64,000 nt of DNA from a bacterium SCSIO 12741 (GCA_024398055.1 CP073749.1:2976594-3040593); one strand, 5' to 3'; shown: positions 53,650 to 63,138, counted from the first letter of the stretch. A program made the numbers and translations. Notes: generated by a model not told the origin, from the sequence alone.

Positions 53650-56472
53650 ATGAACTCTTCAAGAAAACGCGTTCCAAAGTGGAATGCACTACTGCTCTCA
53701 GCTTTTCTGTTGCTTTTTGCAGGCCAAGCCTCAGCCAATTTTTACGTCGTTATTTTCTACACGTTTTCGCCTTACGACAACGTGGAACCAGGGGAAACGA
53801 TTTCCATTGATGTCACCGCCTCGGGTGGGGAGTATGATCCAGCTTTAATGGCCAACCTTAAATTTGACGTTTACTTAAGGGATAATCAGGGAAATTCCAT
53901 TCCATTAGGTGATCTCGATTATGATTTTACGCTTTACTATCCGGGTAGTGGAACCACCTTTTGGTGGAATTCACCAGGGGAGATAGATTTTACCATTCCC
54001 TGTAACCTTCCTGAAGGTCAGTACCACGTAGATGTGGATGTAACTAATTTTACGGGAACAGCTACCAGCAGTTCGCTGTGGGCTTATGATATAATTGCTG
54101 GTGGGGCCAGTCCGATATATACCTTCGGATCCACTCCATTTTTCACCAATGTTTCCGGGGTTAATTTGGATCATCCCAATCCTTACTTTCAAGAGGTAAA
54201 TCCAGCTTGTCCAACCGGTTGTTCTGGTGAGGTAATGGTCTACCCCAATGGAGGCCATGCTCCATATACTTACCTATGGTCGGACAACAGTACCAGCAAT
54301 CCACGCACCAACATTTGTAATCCAAACTTAGCCTTAACCATTACCAATGCGGCCGGCTGTCAGTTTGATTACAGCCACACCATGGACTCCTATGATTTGA
54401 ATGGGACCAACTGGCTCGTATACCCTTCTGAGTGTAGCCAAGGTAACTGCAATGGTTTTATTGCTCATCAAGCGGCAAGCTATCCATACAACCGAAGTTA
54501 TCAGTGGAGCACCGGGGACAATTCTTTAGTTATTTCCAGCAAATGTTCTGGAAACTACGATGTAACCGTCACAGTTGACAATGCTTGTGATTTTACCTTT
54601 TCCCATTACCTGCCAGCGGATTATGATGTAGATGCCACCATTAATGTGGTGGATGAGTCTTGTACCCATTCTGGAGACGGTTCAGTATTGGCCTCGGGCA
54701 ATTCTGGAACTGCCCCCTATTCTTATCAATGGTCCAATGGAGAAACGACCGCACTCATTGACGAGTTGCATGCAGCTACCTATTCGTTAACCATAACCGA
54801 TGATAACGGCTGTACTTATACCGATGCCATTCCCGTGGATAATTCCAATACGCAAAGATTTCCTACGGCTTCTTCTTTATCTTTTAGTGGAGATCAGGGA
54901 AACGACATTGTGTCGGATGAAAACGGAGATGTGTACGTGGTGGGAACCTTCGGACAAAACTCCAATCTCGATGGTTTCACGGTTAGCAGCGGTAGCGGAC
55001 CTCAGGGACTTTATGTGATGAAATACGGTTACTGCGGTCAGCCGGAATGGGTTTCCGTATCCAATTCGGTGGCAGCCACGGGAGTTACTGGTGTGAGCAT
55101 TGCTCGTGATGGAAATGATCTTTATATAACCGGGCAATTCAATGGAACCGCAGGAAATGTAAACTTCATTTCCGATGTCAACATGATTACTGTTCCATCC
55201 AGTTCCATGTTTGTGGCCAAGCTGGATCGTACAGATGGCAGCTTTGACTTTGTGCAAACCGTTTACTCCTCTTTGGTTGCTCCAAGGCCTCAATCCGTGA
55301 ATGTTTCACCCAATGGCGATATTTTGGTTTGTGGGGGAAGTGGAACCTCTCAAGATCAGGTGTTCGTTATGAAATGCTCACCGACCACCGGTTCTGCTTT
55401 GGCGGGATGGCCTAAAATTTCTACCGGTGGATCCGTCGGAGATATAGCCAACGATGTGGTTGAAAATGCCAGCGGAATCTATGTTACCGGTACCTTTTTT
55501 GGAACACTCAATCTTTCCGGCCAATCTTCTACCACCACCGCGAATGGTGATGCCTTTCTCTGCAAGATGAACACCTCCGGGACCTCCCAATGGATCAAAA
55601 AAGCCGGAGCGACTACAGGTTCGAGTGGCGAAGGAAATGGGGTAGCCTTTATCAACGGAGATGTATATGTAACCGGTGGCTACTTTGGTCAGCTTTCTGG
55701 GGCCTTTGGAAGTGCTATCAACCAGAGTAGCTTGATCAACAACTTTTATGTGGCTAAGCTCGATGATAACAGCAATTGCCTTTGGGTAACTAAAATGGAT
55801 GAGAATGCCTATCCTGGTTACCTGCAAATGGCTAAAGGTTTGGCCATTGCTCCTACGGGATACGGAAATGTCTACCTAACCGGGAATTACCGTGGATACG
55901 GAATCTTTTTCCCCGGCTATGTGCCGAATAATAATGGTGGTACCGGGACTTCCGAAGACGTATTCGTAGCCAATATTAATCCTTCCGGTGGAGTAGATTG
56001 GGGAACGGTAGCTTATGGCCCTGGCAATTACCTGGCCGGCGGAGTAGCGGGTGCTGATAACGAGGCCTACAGCACAGGAAAGGTAACGCAAGGTATTATG
56101 ACTCTTCCTCCTTCTTCCGGTCTGAATCACACCAGTGCGAGCAGTGGGTATTATTTGTTTAGAAATGATGCGGCTTATGGAAATGCCTTTAAAACAGGAG
56201 CTACGCTGAGCCAAGTTGAAGAGAGTTTGGAACAGGAGTCTCACTTTAAGTTATATCCCAATCCAAGTTCAGGTCCGATTACGCTGCAATTAGATGATTC
56301 CATTTTGGAAGCCAGTTTCATGGTATTTGATCCTGCCGGAAGAATGGTACATCAAGGAATGCTCTCTCCGGGCGAGAATCTTCCCGATATGACCGATCAC
56401 TCCAAAGGTGTTTACACCATTCGGGTAGAGTCAGAATCGCTTACTGAAGTTCACTCGCTCATTCTTCAATAG
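53650..56472 (+). CDS. Secreted SprB-repeat / SBBP-like propeller protein, T9SS type A
   Basis: The 940-residue protein has a signal peptide (about 1-29). It has an N-terminal beta-sandwich region, then three Ig-like repeats related to SprB repeats (HAPYTYLWSDNSTSNPRTNI, VDESCTHSGDGSVLASG with APYSYQWSNGETT), then a propeller-like half with repeated VYVVGTFG, LYITGQFNG, IYVTGTFFG, VYVTGGYFG motifs and cargo-reporting style units as in SBBP repeats. The end FKLYPNPSSGPITLQL to GVYTIRVESE is a type A T9SS sorting domain. SprB is a gliding adhesin in Flavobacterium; a similar role here is only a guess. Confidence 0.85.
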   Translation: MNSSRKRVPKWNALLLSAFLLLFAGQASANFYVVIFYTFSPYDNVEPGETISIDVTASGGEYDPALMANLKFDVYLRDNQGNSIPLGDLDYDFTLYYPGSGTTFWWNSPGEIDFTIPCNLPEGQYHVDVDVTNFTGTATSSSLWAYDIIAGGASPIYTFGSTPFFTNVSGVNLDHPNPYFQEVNPACPTGCSGEVMVYPNGGHAPYTYLWSDNSTSNPRTNICNPNLALTITNAAGCQFDYSHTMDSYDLNGTNWLVYPSECSQGNCNGFIAHQAASYPYNRSYQWSTGDNSLVISSKCSGNYDVTVTVDNACDFTFSHYLPADYDVDATINVVDESCTHSGDGSVLASGNSGTAPYSYQWSNGETTALIDELHAATYSLTITDDNGCTYTDAIPVDNSNTQRFPTASSLSFSGDQGNDIVSDENGDVYVVGTFGQNSNLDGFTVSSGSGPQGLYVMKYGYCGQPEWVSVSNSVAATGVTGVSIARDGNDLYITGQFNGTAGNVNFISDVNMITVPSSSMFVAKLDRTDGSFDFVQTVYSSLVAPRPQSVNVSPNGDILVCGGSGTSQDQVFVMKCSPTTGSALAGWPKISTGGSVGDIANDVVENASGIYVTGTFFGTLNLSGQSSTTTANGDAFLCKMNTSGTSQWIKKAGATTGSSGEGNGVAFINGDVYVTGGYFGQLSGAFGSAINQSSLINNFYVAKLDDNSNCLWVTKMDENAYPGYLQMAKGLAIAPTGYGNVYLTGNYRGYGIFFPGYVPNNNGGTGTSEDVFVANINPSGGVDWGTVAYGPGNYLAGGVAGADNEAYSTGKVTQGIMTLPPSSGLNHTSASSGYYLFRNDAAYGNAFKTGATLSQVEESLEQESHFKLYPNPSSGPITLQLDDSILEASFMVFDPAGRMVHQGMLSPGENLPDMTDHSKGVYTIRVESESLTEVHSLILQ

Positions 56473-56498
56473 ATTCCAACCTTTAACAATTAGAAATG

Positions 56499-56534
56499 AA
56501 AAAGCCCCGTCCTATCCATTAGGCGGGCTTTTTT
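56499..56534. terminator. Intrinsic terminator between convergent T9SS genes
   Basis: AAAAGCCC...CCTA and TAGG-c-GGGCTTTTTT form an imperfect stem with a small internal bulge, T6 on the right and an A tract on the left. It likely serves both the 53650 gene and the broken gene on the other strand. Confidence 0.75.
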
Positions 56535-56557
56535 GATAATTCTTTTTGATATAACTC

Positions 56558-59066
56558 CTATCGCTTTTGGATGCGAACCGGAACCATTTGATCTTCAAAC
56601 CAAGCTCTAATCAGATAAACTCCTGGCTCCAAATCACCGAGTGAAATAGAAGTGGAGGTTGAAGAAACGGTTTGAATAGAAATTCGTTTGCCCTGCATAT
56701 CGAGAAGCTCTAATCCCTGAGGAAGGACCTTTCCTTCAAAATCGAGATACACTTGTTGGTCCGCTGGATTTGGGTAGACACGCATTCCGGATGCATTCGC
56801 GTATTCCGTTACGCTATTTGGTTTTTTGAAATCAACTGTATCGCTCGGTAGAGAGGTACATCCTTCAGCACTGGTAATAATTACAAAATAGCGATCATCA
56901 ATTTTTGGATGATAAGACCTGTCCGTAGCTCCGTTAATTTTCCGCTGTAGGTTATACCACTGATAGGCGTTTCCTGGGGTAGAAACAACGGAATCTGCCG
57001 CTTGAGAAGCTGTAGGTTTTGTAGGACGAGGGTAGATGTACATCGTATCCACCGCCTGATTGCTACAACCTGTGCTAGGGTCGGTATAGAAATAGGTCAC
57101 CACGTGATTTCCAGGTCCAGAATTTTGCGGTTCCCAAGTATTTCCCACAACTCCAGCTCCACTAAAGGAACCGCCACGAGGATTCTGACCATCCATCAAT
57201 TTAGCTGCGTCATATTCACAGTACTTATCGTTGATCAAGTTTAAGCGAACCATGGGAAGGGCATTAACGACCACGTCAATCGAATCCGAATTAGGACACT
57301 GGTTGCTATCCGTATACTCATATTTTACAGTATGCGTACCCGCTCCCAATGCGGATGCGTCAAACTGGGTGGACGCTGAGCCATTTACGCTGTAGCTGCC
57401 GCCCATTGGACTACCGTTAGACAAAGTAAAACCTGCAGAATCCTCACATAAGGGAGAGATCAGGCTCAAATTGATGGTAGGCAAGGCGTGAACTTTCAAC
57501 ACCTGAGAAGAGGTGTCTTTACATCCATTTCCATCTGTGTATTCGTATACAATGCGGTGGTCACCAGGACCTGCATTCTGAACTACAAATAGATTTCCTG
57601 AAACAAACTGATGCTTGTACGTTCCTCCAGCTGGCATACCTCCATTAAGCGTATCAAAAAGAATGTGGGCACAAACCGCGTTCAGCGGAGAAAAGCTTAC
57701 ACTGGGTAAGTTGTTAACCGTAAGGGCAAAAGGGGCACTGGTATCCGAGCAATTGTTAATCGTACTAATGACTTGATAAGTACCCGGTACTTTGGCCTGC
57801 AATTCGTGACTACTTCCAGCGATATTGGCTCCATTTCGCAACCAGCTATACGATAGACCGGTAGTAGGGTGCTTAAGTAGAATACTGTCTCCCATACAAA
57901 TGGTTCCTCCGCTGTTGGCGTGAATAGAGGAGGTACCACTAAATCCAAGTAGAAACTCCGATCTTTTGGCTTTTGATTTAATCAAGGTAGTAGCCGTTCG
58001 GGGGCACCTGTAGACGCCCAGGTTAAGTCAGCATTGTCGTCGCGTTGCATCCATTCCAATACACATCCAGTGGCATTGAGGTAGCTTTTGTTTTTATCGT
58101 AATAATAAGTAACGCGGCTGGTAGCAGAAGGACCTTCAGCGTAGAAAACTCCCCAATACCGAATGGTATCTATGGAAGTAATCGTTGATGGAATTCCATT
58201 GGTTGAATTAGGCACAAGGCTGTCTACCCGATAAATGTGAACCGAGCCCACCGTTCCTTGAACGCTATCCACCATGAGGGAGTCACCATCAGGGTGGGTT
58301 AATTTGACCGCATAAGGTGAGCTAAAATCATGGGCACTGGCATTACCAATTGGTGCTGATGAGGTAGTCCAGGTGGGGCTACTAATTAGAGAACCCGTAT
58401 GGTTTTTACCTGAGTTGTCTGTGGCAGAGGTTCCCGTTCCATCATCCAGTTTCCAGTATCCTCTAACTGATTGTAATTAGGGTGGCTACTATTGATGGAC
58501 TGACACATCCAATCGCGAATCGTGTTTTGAGACAGGGCTGCTTTAAAAACGCTTACCTCATCAATTTTTCCATCCAAAATTCGGGAGTGAGCATAGGCGC
58601 GCCCAATTTCAAAGGTGCTGTTAGAACGAATCGTCATGGTTTGAGTACGGCTAGCGTCCAGTTTACCATTGATGTAGATTCTCATCGTTGTACCATCGTA
58701 GGTTCCAGCAATATGGTACCACTGATTAACGGTTAATGATTTGCTTCCATCCAGCTTGTAGTGAGTGGACCCGTTGTAGAGAACGAATTGAACTTTTTCC
58801 GCGGCCAATCCACCATCTCCTAATCGGAGCATACATTGGTTTCCATTGGTTTCAGTTCCCCACAAGGAGGAAATATAGGGGTGACCCGTTTTAAAAGAAC
58901 TTACATAAACCCACCCTTGGAGGGTTACGGCGGATCCATTCAGATTGATGGTACCACAGTTTACGTAACTGGAGCTACCGTTAAATGTTAGATTTTTTCC
59001 TGATCCTTGCGCAAAAAGCAAGCTTAAAGGGAGAAGTAGGAAGGGAAGTAGTAGAAATTTTTTCAT
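56558..59066 (-). pseudogene. T9SS type A LamG/Ig-like surface protein gene split by two frame breaks
   Basis: Three successive reading frames encode one protein of about 835 residues. Piece 1 (59066-58386) has a signal peptide and a LamG domain (KNLTFNGSSSYVNCGTINL, WYHIAGTYDGTTMRIYING) and stops after a frame change near 58462. Continuing one frame over restores YWKLDDGTGTSATDNSG, the usual sequel of such LamG domains, through piece 2 (to 57982). A second change near 58005 in a run of five C restores CPRTATTLIKSKAKRSE, leading into piece 3 (to 56558) with Ig-like repeats (HALPTINLSLISPLCEDSAG) and a type A sorting domain (MRVYPNPADQQVYLDF). Both breaks fit single missing bases, either real mutation or sequencing error. 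Confidence 0.8.
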
Positions 59067-59287
59067 TCGCATAAGGAGCACTTTTTTGTAACCAAAAACC
59101 GAAAATTGATCTTCTATTTAGGGTTACAGCATTTTTGAAGAGGTTGTTAGTATTGTTATCCAAGAGCAGGCTCAAGGATTCCATTTGGGTAAATGTACGA
59201 AATATGACTTATTACTTCGGCAAATGGCATTTTTACTAACTTGAGCCCCTATTTATAAACGGTCTCTGGCCCCGCTATCGACTCATT
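59067..59287. other. Divergent intergenic region
   Basis: About 220 bases between the broken gene and the CxxC-protein gene. No gene, consensus -7 box or strong hairpin was recognised. Confidence 0.3.
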
Positions 59288-59905
59288 TTGAACGACGAAA
59301 ATTTTCCCGAAAACGAATCCGACGACTTTAAACTACCCCAGCCTCAGGAGGTCGATATCCCGGCGGATTTTCATAGCTATTCCGAGGAAGGACCTTTTCA
59401 TCAATGCCAGGTCTGTGAAAAAGAGCTTTTGCATTCCAATGAAGATTACTTTATCGAAAAGGCGATGAAAAGGGTAAACTCAACTACGGAATACGTGGTA
59501 TATGAGTACGCCCTATGTACCAGTTGTGCTGAAACGCTTCAAGAAAAAATGTCTGAAGAATCCCGGCTGGCCATTAAGCGATACATGTGGATGCAGGCCA
59601 ATCCCATGATGCTACAGCAAAGAATGGAGGGGAATGGGGATTGGAAAGAAAAGGCCGGATCCTGCTTGATAAAAGGAACCCCCAAGGAAGAAGTGGGCGA
59701 GTATACCCTGTGTGGTTATTTTAGGGGAAACAAACTTTTGGTTCGTGAGTTTCCCTACATGATCAGTTTTGAAGCCATGGATGAGATTTCTGAATTGCTT
59801 TCGGAAGAAACCAAAGATGAAATGGATGACTTCAAAAACACCTATCTCGGCGGACCACCCGAGCTGGAAGAGTTGTTTAAGGGAAAACCTTTGTTGGTTC
59901 TGTAG
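59288..59905 (+). CDS. Hypothetical protein with two CxxC pairs
   Basis: A 205-residue acidic protein starting with TTG at 59288. Two pairs, CQVCEKELL (about residue 38) and LCTSCAETL (about residue 76), are separated by about 35 residues and could form a zinc knuckle. The rest is helical and rich in Glu, ending with GGPPELEELFKGKPLLVL. No signal peptide or membrane helix is seen, so it is probably cytoplasmic. I do not recognise the family. No ATG is available ahead of the first CxxC, hence the TTG choice. Confidence 0.65.
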   Translation: MNDENFPENESDDFKLPQPQEVDIPADFHSYSEEGPFHQCQVCEKELLHSNEDYFIEKAMKRVNSTTEYVVYEYALCTSCAETLQEKMSEESRLAIKRYMWMQANPMMLQQRMEGNGDWKEKAGSCLIKGTPKEEVGEYTLCGYFRGNKLLVREFPYMISFEAMDEISELLSEETKDEMDDFKNTYLGGPPELEELFKGKPLLVL

Positions 59906-59998
59906 GTTCCTTTTACCGTACACCAATCGTTCTTTTGGCAAAAAAGGGGCAATTTAACCGCTAATCCTAATGAGGTGGGGAATGGGGAAGTCTTGAAT

Positions 59999-60006
59999 TA
60001 TCTTTG
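59999..60006 (+). promoter_or_regulatory. -7 box of the DUF2752-TM2 operon
   Basis: TATCTTTG matches TAnnTTTG exactly and ends 15 bases before the ATG at 60022. Confidence 0.6.
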
Positions 60007-60021
60007 ATTCAGTACGTTACC

Positions 60022-60357
60022 ATGAAAAACATGCCTTCCATATCGGTTTTACGAAAAAGCTTTCACCTCGAACTTATTCTTTGGCCGGCTGCACTTTTGG
60101 CGTTGTTTTTCTACAATCCCTATGGCCATGGTGAAGGGTATTTTAGCCTTTGCCTTTTCCACCATCTCGATCTTCCTTGCTTAGGTTGCGGATTGGGACA
60201 CTCGATCTCTTTTCTGCTTCACGGAGACTGGGCATCCAGTTGGTCGGCTCATTGGTTTGGAGCACCGGCATTAGGAATTTTGGTTTACCGTACTGTGCAC
60301 CTGGCATTCCAGGAAATAAAACAATCAAAACATTCTCACAATTATGGAAAGAGTTGA
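60022..60357 (+). CDS. DUF2752-family membrane protein
   Basis: About 111 residues from the ATG at 60022. The conserved CLFHHLDLPCLGCGLGHSI motif (P-C-x-x-C-G-x-x-R/H) between two membrane helices defines DUF2752, a short membrane protein of unknown role. Its last 14 bases overlap the start of the TM2 gene, so the two are coupled. A third hydrophobic segment is GAPALGILVYRTVHLAF. Confidence 0.82.
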   Translation: MKNMPSISVLRKSFHLELILWPAALLALFFYNPYGHGEGYFSLCLFHHLDLPCLGCGLGHSISFLLHGDWASSWSAHWFGAPALGILVYRTVHLAFQEIKQSKHSHNYGKS

Positions 60358-60724
60358 CGAACCCGGAGAGCCGAATAAGGTTTTGGATCTCCTGCCTGAA
60401 TTAAAAGGCGAAGAAATGATTTTTGTTCAAGGTGTCTTGGACAAGTTAACTGCTAATCAGGCCCGCACATTTGCCATGGCCTACCGAACTCGCAGGAAAG
60501 ATCCTCAAATTATTCTAATCACTGCTCTTATCGGATTGATCTGGGTAGCCGGAATTCATCGATTTCTGATGGGACAAGTGGGTATGGGAATCCTTTATTT
60601 GCTGACCGGAGGATTGTGTTTTATCGGAACCATTGTGGATTTGGTAAATCATGAAAAACTGGCCATGGAATACAACATGGGAGTAGCCATGGAATTGGAA
60701 ACCATGGTAAGGTCTCATGCCTAA
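60344..60724 (+). CDS. TM2-domain membrane protein
   Basis: A 126-residue protein with a hydrophilic N-terminus of about 55 residues and a C-terminal TM2 domain: two helices ILITALIGLIWVAGIHRFLMG and MGILYLLTGGLCFIGTIVDLV with the linking GxHRFxxG turn. TM2 proteins are of unknown function in bacteria. The start overlaps the DUF2752 gene by 14 bases; the pairing of these two families recurs in Bacteroidota, hinting that they work together. Confidence 0.85.
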   Translation: MERVDEPGEPNKVLDLLPELKGEEMIFVQGVLDKLTANQARTFAMAYRTRRKDPQIILITALIGLIWVAGIHRFLMGQVGMGILYLLTGGLCFIGTIVDLVNHEKLAMEYNMGVAMELETMVRSHA

Positions 60725-60734
60725 TAATTCTTGA

Positions 60735-61112
60735 TTATTCCCCTGCCTTCTTCGTGAGGTAGGGGTTATCATAAAAATCATCACCCTTATCCTCACCCGT
60801 GAGACACTTGAAGTCTTTTTCGACCAAGATGTCGAGAGAACTTCCATCCGGTAATTTACATTTACCCCGAAATCCTACCCGTTCCGTTGAGGCCCATTTT
60901 TGCGCTACTTCTCCTGGTACCAGTACCTTGAGTTCTTGGTTTTCCCATTCGGCTGACACATTTTCTCCTTCAAACCGAATCAAGGAATAAGAGAGTGCAC
61001 CGCTGTCAGGAAAGTTCAATTTTTCTTGGCAGGACCCCGTGTTGGCGAATTGATCCACTTCTGATTTTTTTAATCGGAGTCGTACCGATTGACCTTGAAT
61101 TCTTAGTTTCAT
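60735..61112 (-). CDS. DUF7009-like protein linked to FdhD
   Basis: A 125-residue soluble protein starting MKLRIQGQSVRLRLKKSEVDQF, with FEGENVSAEWENQELKVLVP and a Cys-containing acidic tail (DFKCLTGEDKGDDFYDNPY). The pattern matches the uncharacterised DUF7009 family. Its start overlaps the fdhD stop by 4 bases, so it is co-translated and may be connected with molybdoenzyme maturation. Family assignment is from memory. Confidence 0.7.
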   Translation of the reverse strand: MKLRIQGQSVRLRLKKSEVDQFANTGSCQEKLNFPDSGALSYSLIRFEGENVSAEWENQELKVLVPGEVAQKWASTERVGFRGKCKLPDGSSLDILVEKDFKCLTGEDKGDDFYDNPYLTKKAGE

Positions 61113-61957
61113 GAGGGGAGAATTATACGTTCTGGGTGCGTGTAAATATTAAATCGTTCACCTCGCAGAAAGCCCACGAGAGTTAGTCCTTGTTTTTCGG
61201 CCAGATCAACGGCGAGACTCGATGGAGCTCCCACAGCAGCTAACACTGGAATACCACTGACAATAGCCTTTTGCACCAGTTCAAAGCTTGCTCGACCGCT
61301 TACGAGAAGAACTGAATCTGACAAGGGAAGTTGACTCTCGAAGAGCCCCGCTCCGGTTATTTTGTCCAGGGCATTGTGCCTGCCCACGTCTTCTCGAAGC
61401 ATCCGCAGTTCGCCCGATGGACTAAAAAGGGCAGAGGCATGAATACCTCCAGTGTATTCAAACAAGTGTTGTTGTTCTCTCAGTGTTTCCGGCAATTGAA
61501 TGAGGGTTTCTGCTTGAATTCGAAGGGATGCATTTAAAGGTGCAGGGCATTGGACTTCAACCGCTTCTAAGCTCGATTTTCCGCAAACGCCGCAACTTGA
61601 GGTGGTGTAGAAGTGCCTTTCCAGTTTTGACCAATCTAGCTCAACCGAATCGCTCAATTCCACAATGACCACATTGCCTTTTTCAGCTTCATCCTTAATG
61701 GTTTCACAATATCGAATGAGGGCTACCTGATCATAACTGGAGATGATGCCTTCGTTATACATAAAACCCAAGGCAAGTTCAAAGTCATTTCCTGGCGTTC
61801 TCATCGTCACCGAGAGGTTACGTTCCTCACGTTCCGTTCGAGGGCCAAAACGAACCCGTATTTCCATCGGTTCCTCCGTTGCCAGAATGTCTCTTTTCGA
61901 TTCTTGGACACCTTGATCCAAAGTGAGTAGTTCGATTTGTTTAACCGGAGTCTTCAT
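61109..61957 (-). CDS. fdhD: Formate dehydrogenase accessory sulfurtransferase FdhD
   Basis: The 282-residue protein has FdhD hallmarks: MRTPGNDFELALGFMYNEGII, the sulfur-carrying C122-x-x-C125 in SSCGVCGKSS, HASALFSPSGELRMLREDVGRHNALDKITG, and SGRASFELVQKAIVSGIPVLAAVGAPSSLAVDLA. FdhD passes sulfur from IscS to the molybdenum cofactor of formate dehydrogenase-type enzymes. No such enzyme gene lies in this window. The gene follows a near-consensus -7 box (GACCTTTG, one mismatch) by 6 bases. Confidence 0.95.
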   Translation of the reverse strand: MKTPVKQIELLTLDQGVQESKRDILATEEPMEIRVRFGPRTEREERNLSVTMRTPGNDFELALGFMYNEGIISSYDQVALIRYCETIKDEAEKGNVVIVELSDSVELDWSKLERHFYTTSSCGVCGKSSLEAVEVQCPAPLNASLRIQAETLIQLPETLREQQHLFEYTGGIHASALFSPSGELRMLREDVGRHNALDKITGAGLFESQLPLSDSVLLVSGRASFELVQKAIVSGIPVLAAVGAPSSLAVDLAEKQGLTLVGFLRGERFNIYTHPERIILPS

Positions 61958-62087
61958 TCAGAGCAAAGGTCGAATTTTAAATGAAATTAGGAGAGCTCGG
62001 AAGATCAGCAGGATAGAACGATTTAGAAGGGGAAATGGAGGGCTAAAAAATGAAGGGGTTGAACGTCAGATGATTGCCCTTATTTTT

Positions 62088-62095
62088 TACCTTTG
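62088..62095 (+). promoter_or_regulatory. -7 box with long leader before the 62196 gene
   Basis: TACCTTTG is a perfect TAnnTTTG match, 100 bases upstream of the start codon, implying an unusually long leader for this window. Confidence 0.45.
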
Positions 62096-62133
62096 AGAGG
62101 AGCAGTGGATAAGAGGGCGCCGGGGTATTCAAG

Positions 62134-62164
62134 GCCTTTCTTGAGCCTACCCTTTAAGAAAGGC
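62134..62164 (+). promoter_or_regulatory. Leader hairpin upstream of the 62196 gene
   Basis: GCCTTTCTT (62134-62142) and AAGAAAGGC (62156-62164) form a perfect 9-bp stem with a 13-nt loop, extendable by a G-T pair. It is not followed by a T run, so it is a leader structure rather than a terminator. Confidence 0.55.
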
Positions 62165-62195
62165 TGGTTAAGACGAAAATTTTAACACGCTATAA

Positions 62196-62492
62196 ATGGC
62201 AACATCCTTTGCACATATTGCCTACATCGAGAAGGAAAAGATCAATTCTCTTCAGTTTCCAAAAGGTGATGTTCTGCAGGAAGATGATGCGCGTTCAAAG
62301 AGGTCTGTCATCATCGATCAAGCGATTGATGCCGGGAACTTTGCTCAATTCAAAGTACTCATCGTATTTGAAGATCTTGATGGTCTGAAAGAGGTGGAAA
62401 CCACCATTTGGGGTCGAGACAAGCGCAGCATTTTGCTAAAGAATGGTATCCGTATACCGGTTGAGCGTATCCATAAGGTGCGCTTCAACTAA
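62196..62492 (+). CDS. Hypothetical 98-residue protein
   Basis: A small soluble protein of mixed alpha/beta pattern. It has no cysteines, signal peptide or membrane helix. The C-terminal half (VLIVFEDLDGLKEVETTIWGRDKRSILLKNGIRIPVERI) alternates like a small beta-barrel with a conserved-looking W-G motif. I do not recognise a family. It has its own promoter and a structured leader, and its stop overlaps the convergent gene by 4 bases. Confidence 0.7.
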   Translation: MATSFAHIAYIEKEKINSLQFPKGDVLQEDDARSKRSVIIDQAIDAGNFAQFKVLIVFEDLDGLKEVETTIWGRDKRSILLKNGIRIPVERIHKVRFN

Positions 62493-63133
62493 TCGTCTTT
62501 CTCTTTTTTTCGGGGGTCTTTGAGGTCTCCGTTTTTGAGAGCCTGAAAGAATTCCGCCCAGGCGAATGGATTGAAAACCGAGATGGGTGGAGACTGTCCG
62601 GCATAATAGAGTCTTTCGGTATAGGCTTGGTTGGATAACTTGTAATTGATACTTCCCCAAGTGTCGTATCCTTCCATTTGAGCCCTTCGCTCTTCTCGTT
62701 CGAGGTTTTTTCGCGCTCGTTCCAGATCATCATCCGGAATGTTTAAGTTCAAGAATGCTTCTCTGAATTCTTCTTTACTCGGCCAGGGAAATATTACCGC
62801 TTCGGGTAGGTTAAAGGTATCCCTTGAAAACAATTGAACCAAGGTATAGCGCTGGGTAGTGAGCGTATCGGGAATGATACATTGAAAGGGACGGTAACCA
62901 ATACAAGTAAACCGAACTGTGTCACCACGATTGGCCACAAAAGAAAATGTACCCCGATAATCTGTAGAAGTACCCCGATGGCGATTTACCACCGCAATAT
63001 TCACAAAGGGAACGGGTGTTAGGCTATCAGCATCCAGAAACACTCCCGAAAATTGAATAAGGCTATCCTTAATCTGGGCGCTCCCTGAAAAGGCTAAAAG
63101 GCCAACAAAAACAATGAGTAAAATCTTCTTCAA
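62489..63133 (-). CDS. Exported protein with carboxypeptidase-regulatory-like domain
   Basis: The 214-residue protein starts at a TTG and has a signal peptide (MKKILLIVFVGLLAFSGSAQ). Residues 25-110 are a CarboxypepD_reg-like beta-sandwich (FSGVFLDADSLTPVPFVNIAVVN, GTSTDYRGTFSFVANRGDTVRFTCIGYRP), which in Bacteroidota is found in surface and TonB-linked proteins. The remaining part is charged and helical and ends with a Lys/Asp tail. No TonB receptor follows. The TTG start is supported by the signal peptide beginning exactly there and a perfect -7 box 5 bases upstream. Confidence 0.78.
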   Translation of the reverse strand: MKKILLIVFVGLLAFSGSAQIKDSLIQFSGVFLDADSLTPVPFVNIAVVNRHRGTSTDYRGTFSFVANRGDTVRFTCIGYRPFQCIIPDTLTTQRYTLVQLFSRDTFNLPEAVIFPWPSKEEFREAFLNLNIPDDDLERARKNLEREERRAQMEGYDTWGSINYKLSNQAYTERLYYAGQSPPISVFNPFAWAEFFQALKNGDLKDPRKKEKDD

Positions 63134-63138
63134 CGCCT

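Noticed and set aside
57982-58275. Independent small gene in the middle of the broken T9SS gene
   Set aside because: It has no signal peptide or start context of its own, and its frame continues upstream into LamG-associated sequence, so it is a fragment.
60740-60765. Hairpin CCCCTGCCT / AGGTAGGGG as a terminator for the TM2 gene
   Set aside because: It lies inside the 3' end of the DUF7009 gene, has a central mismatch and no T tract after it.
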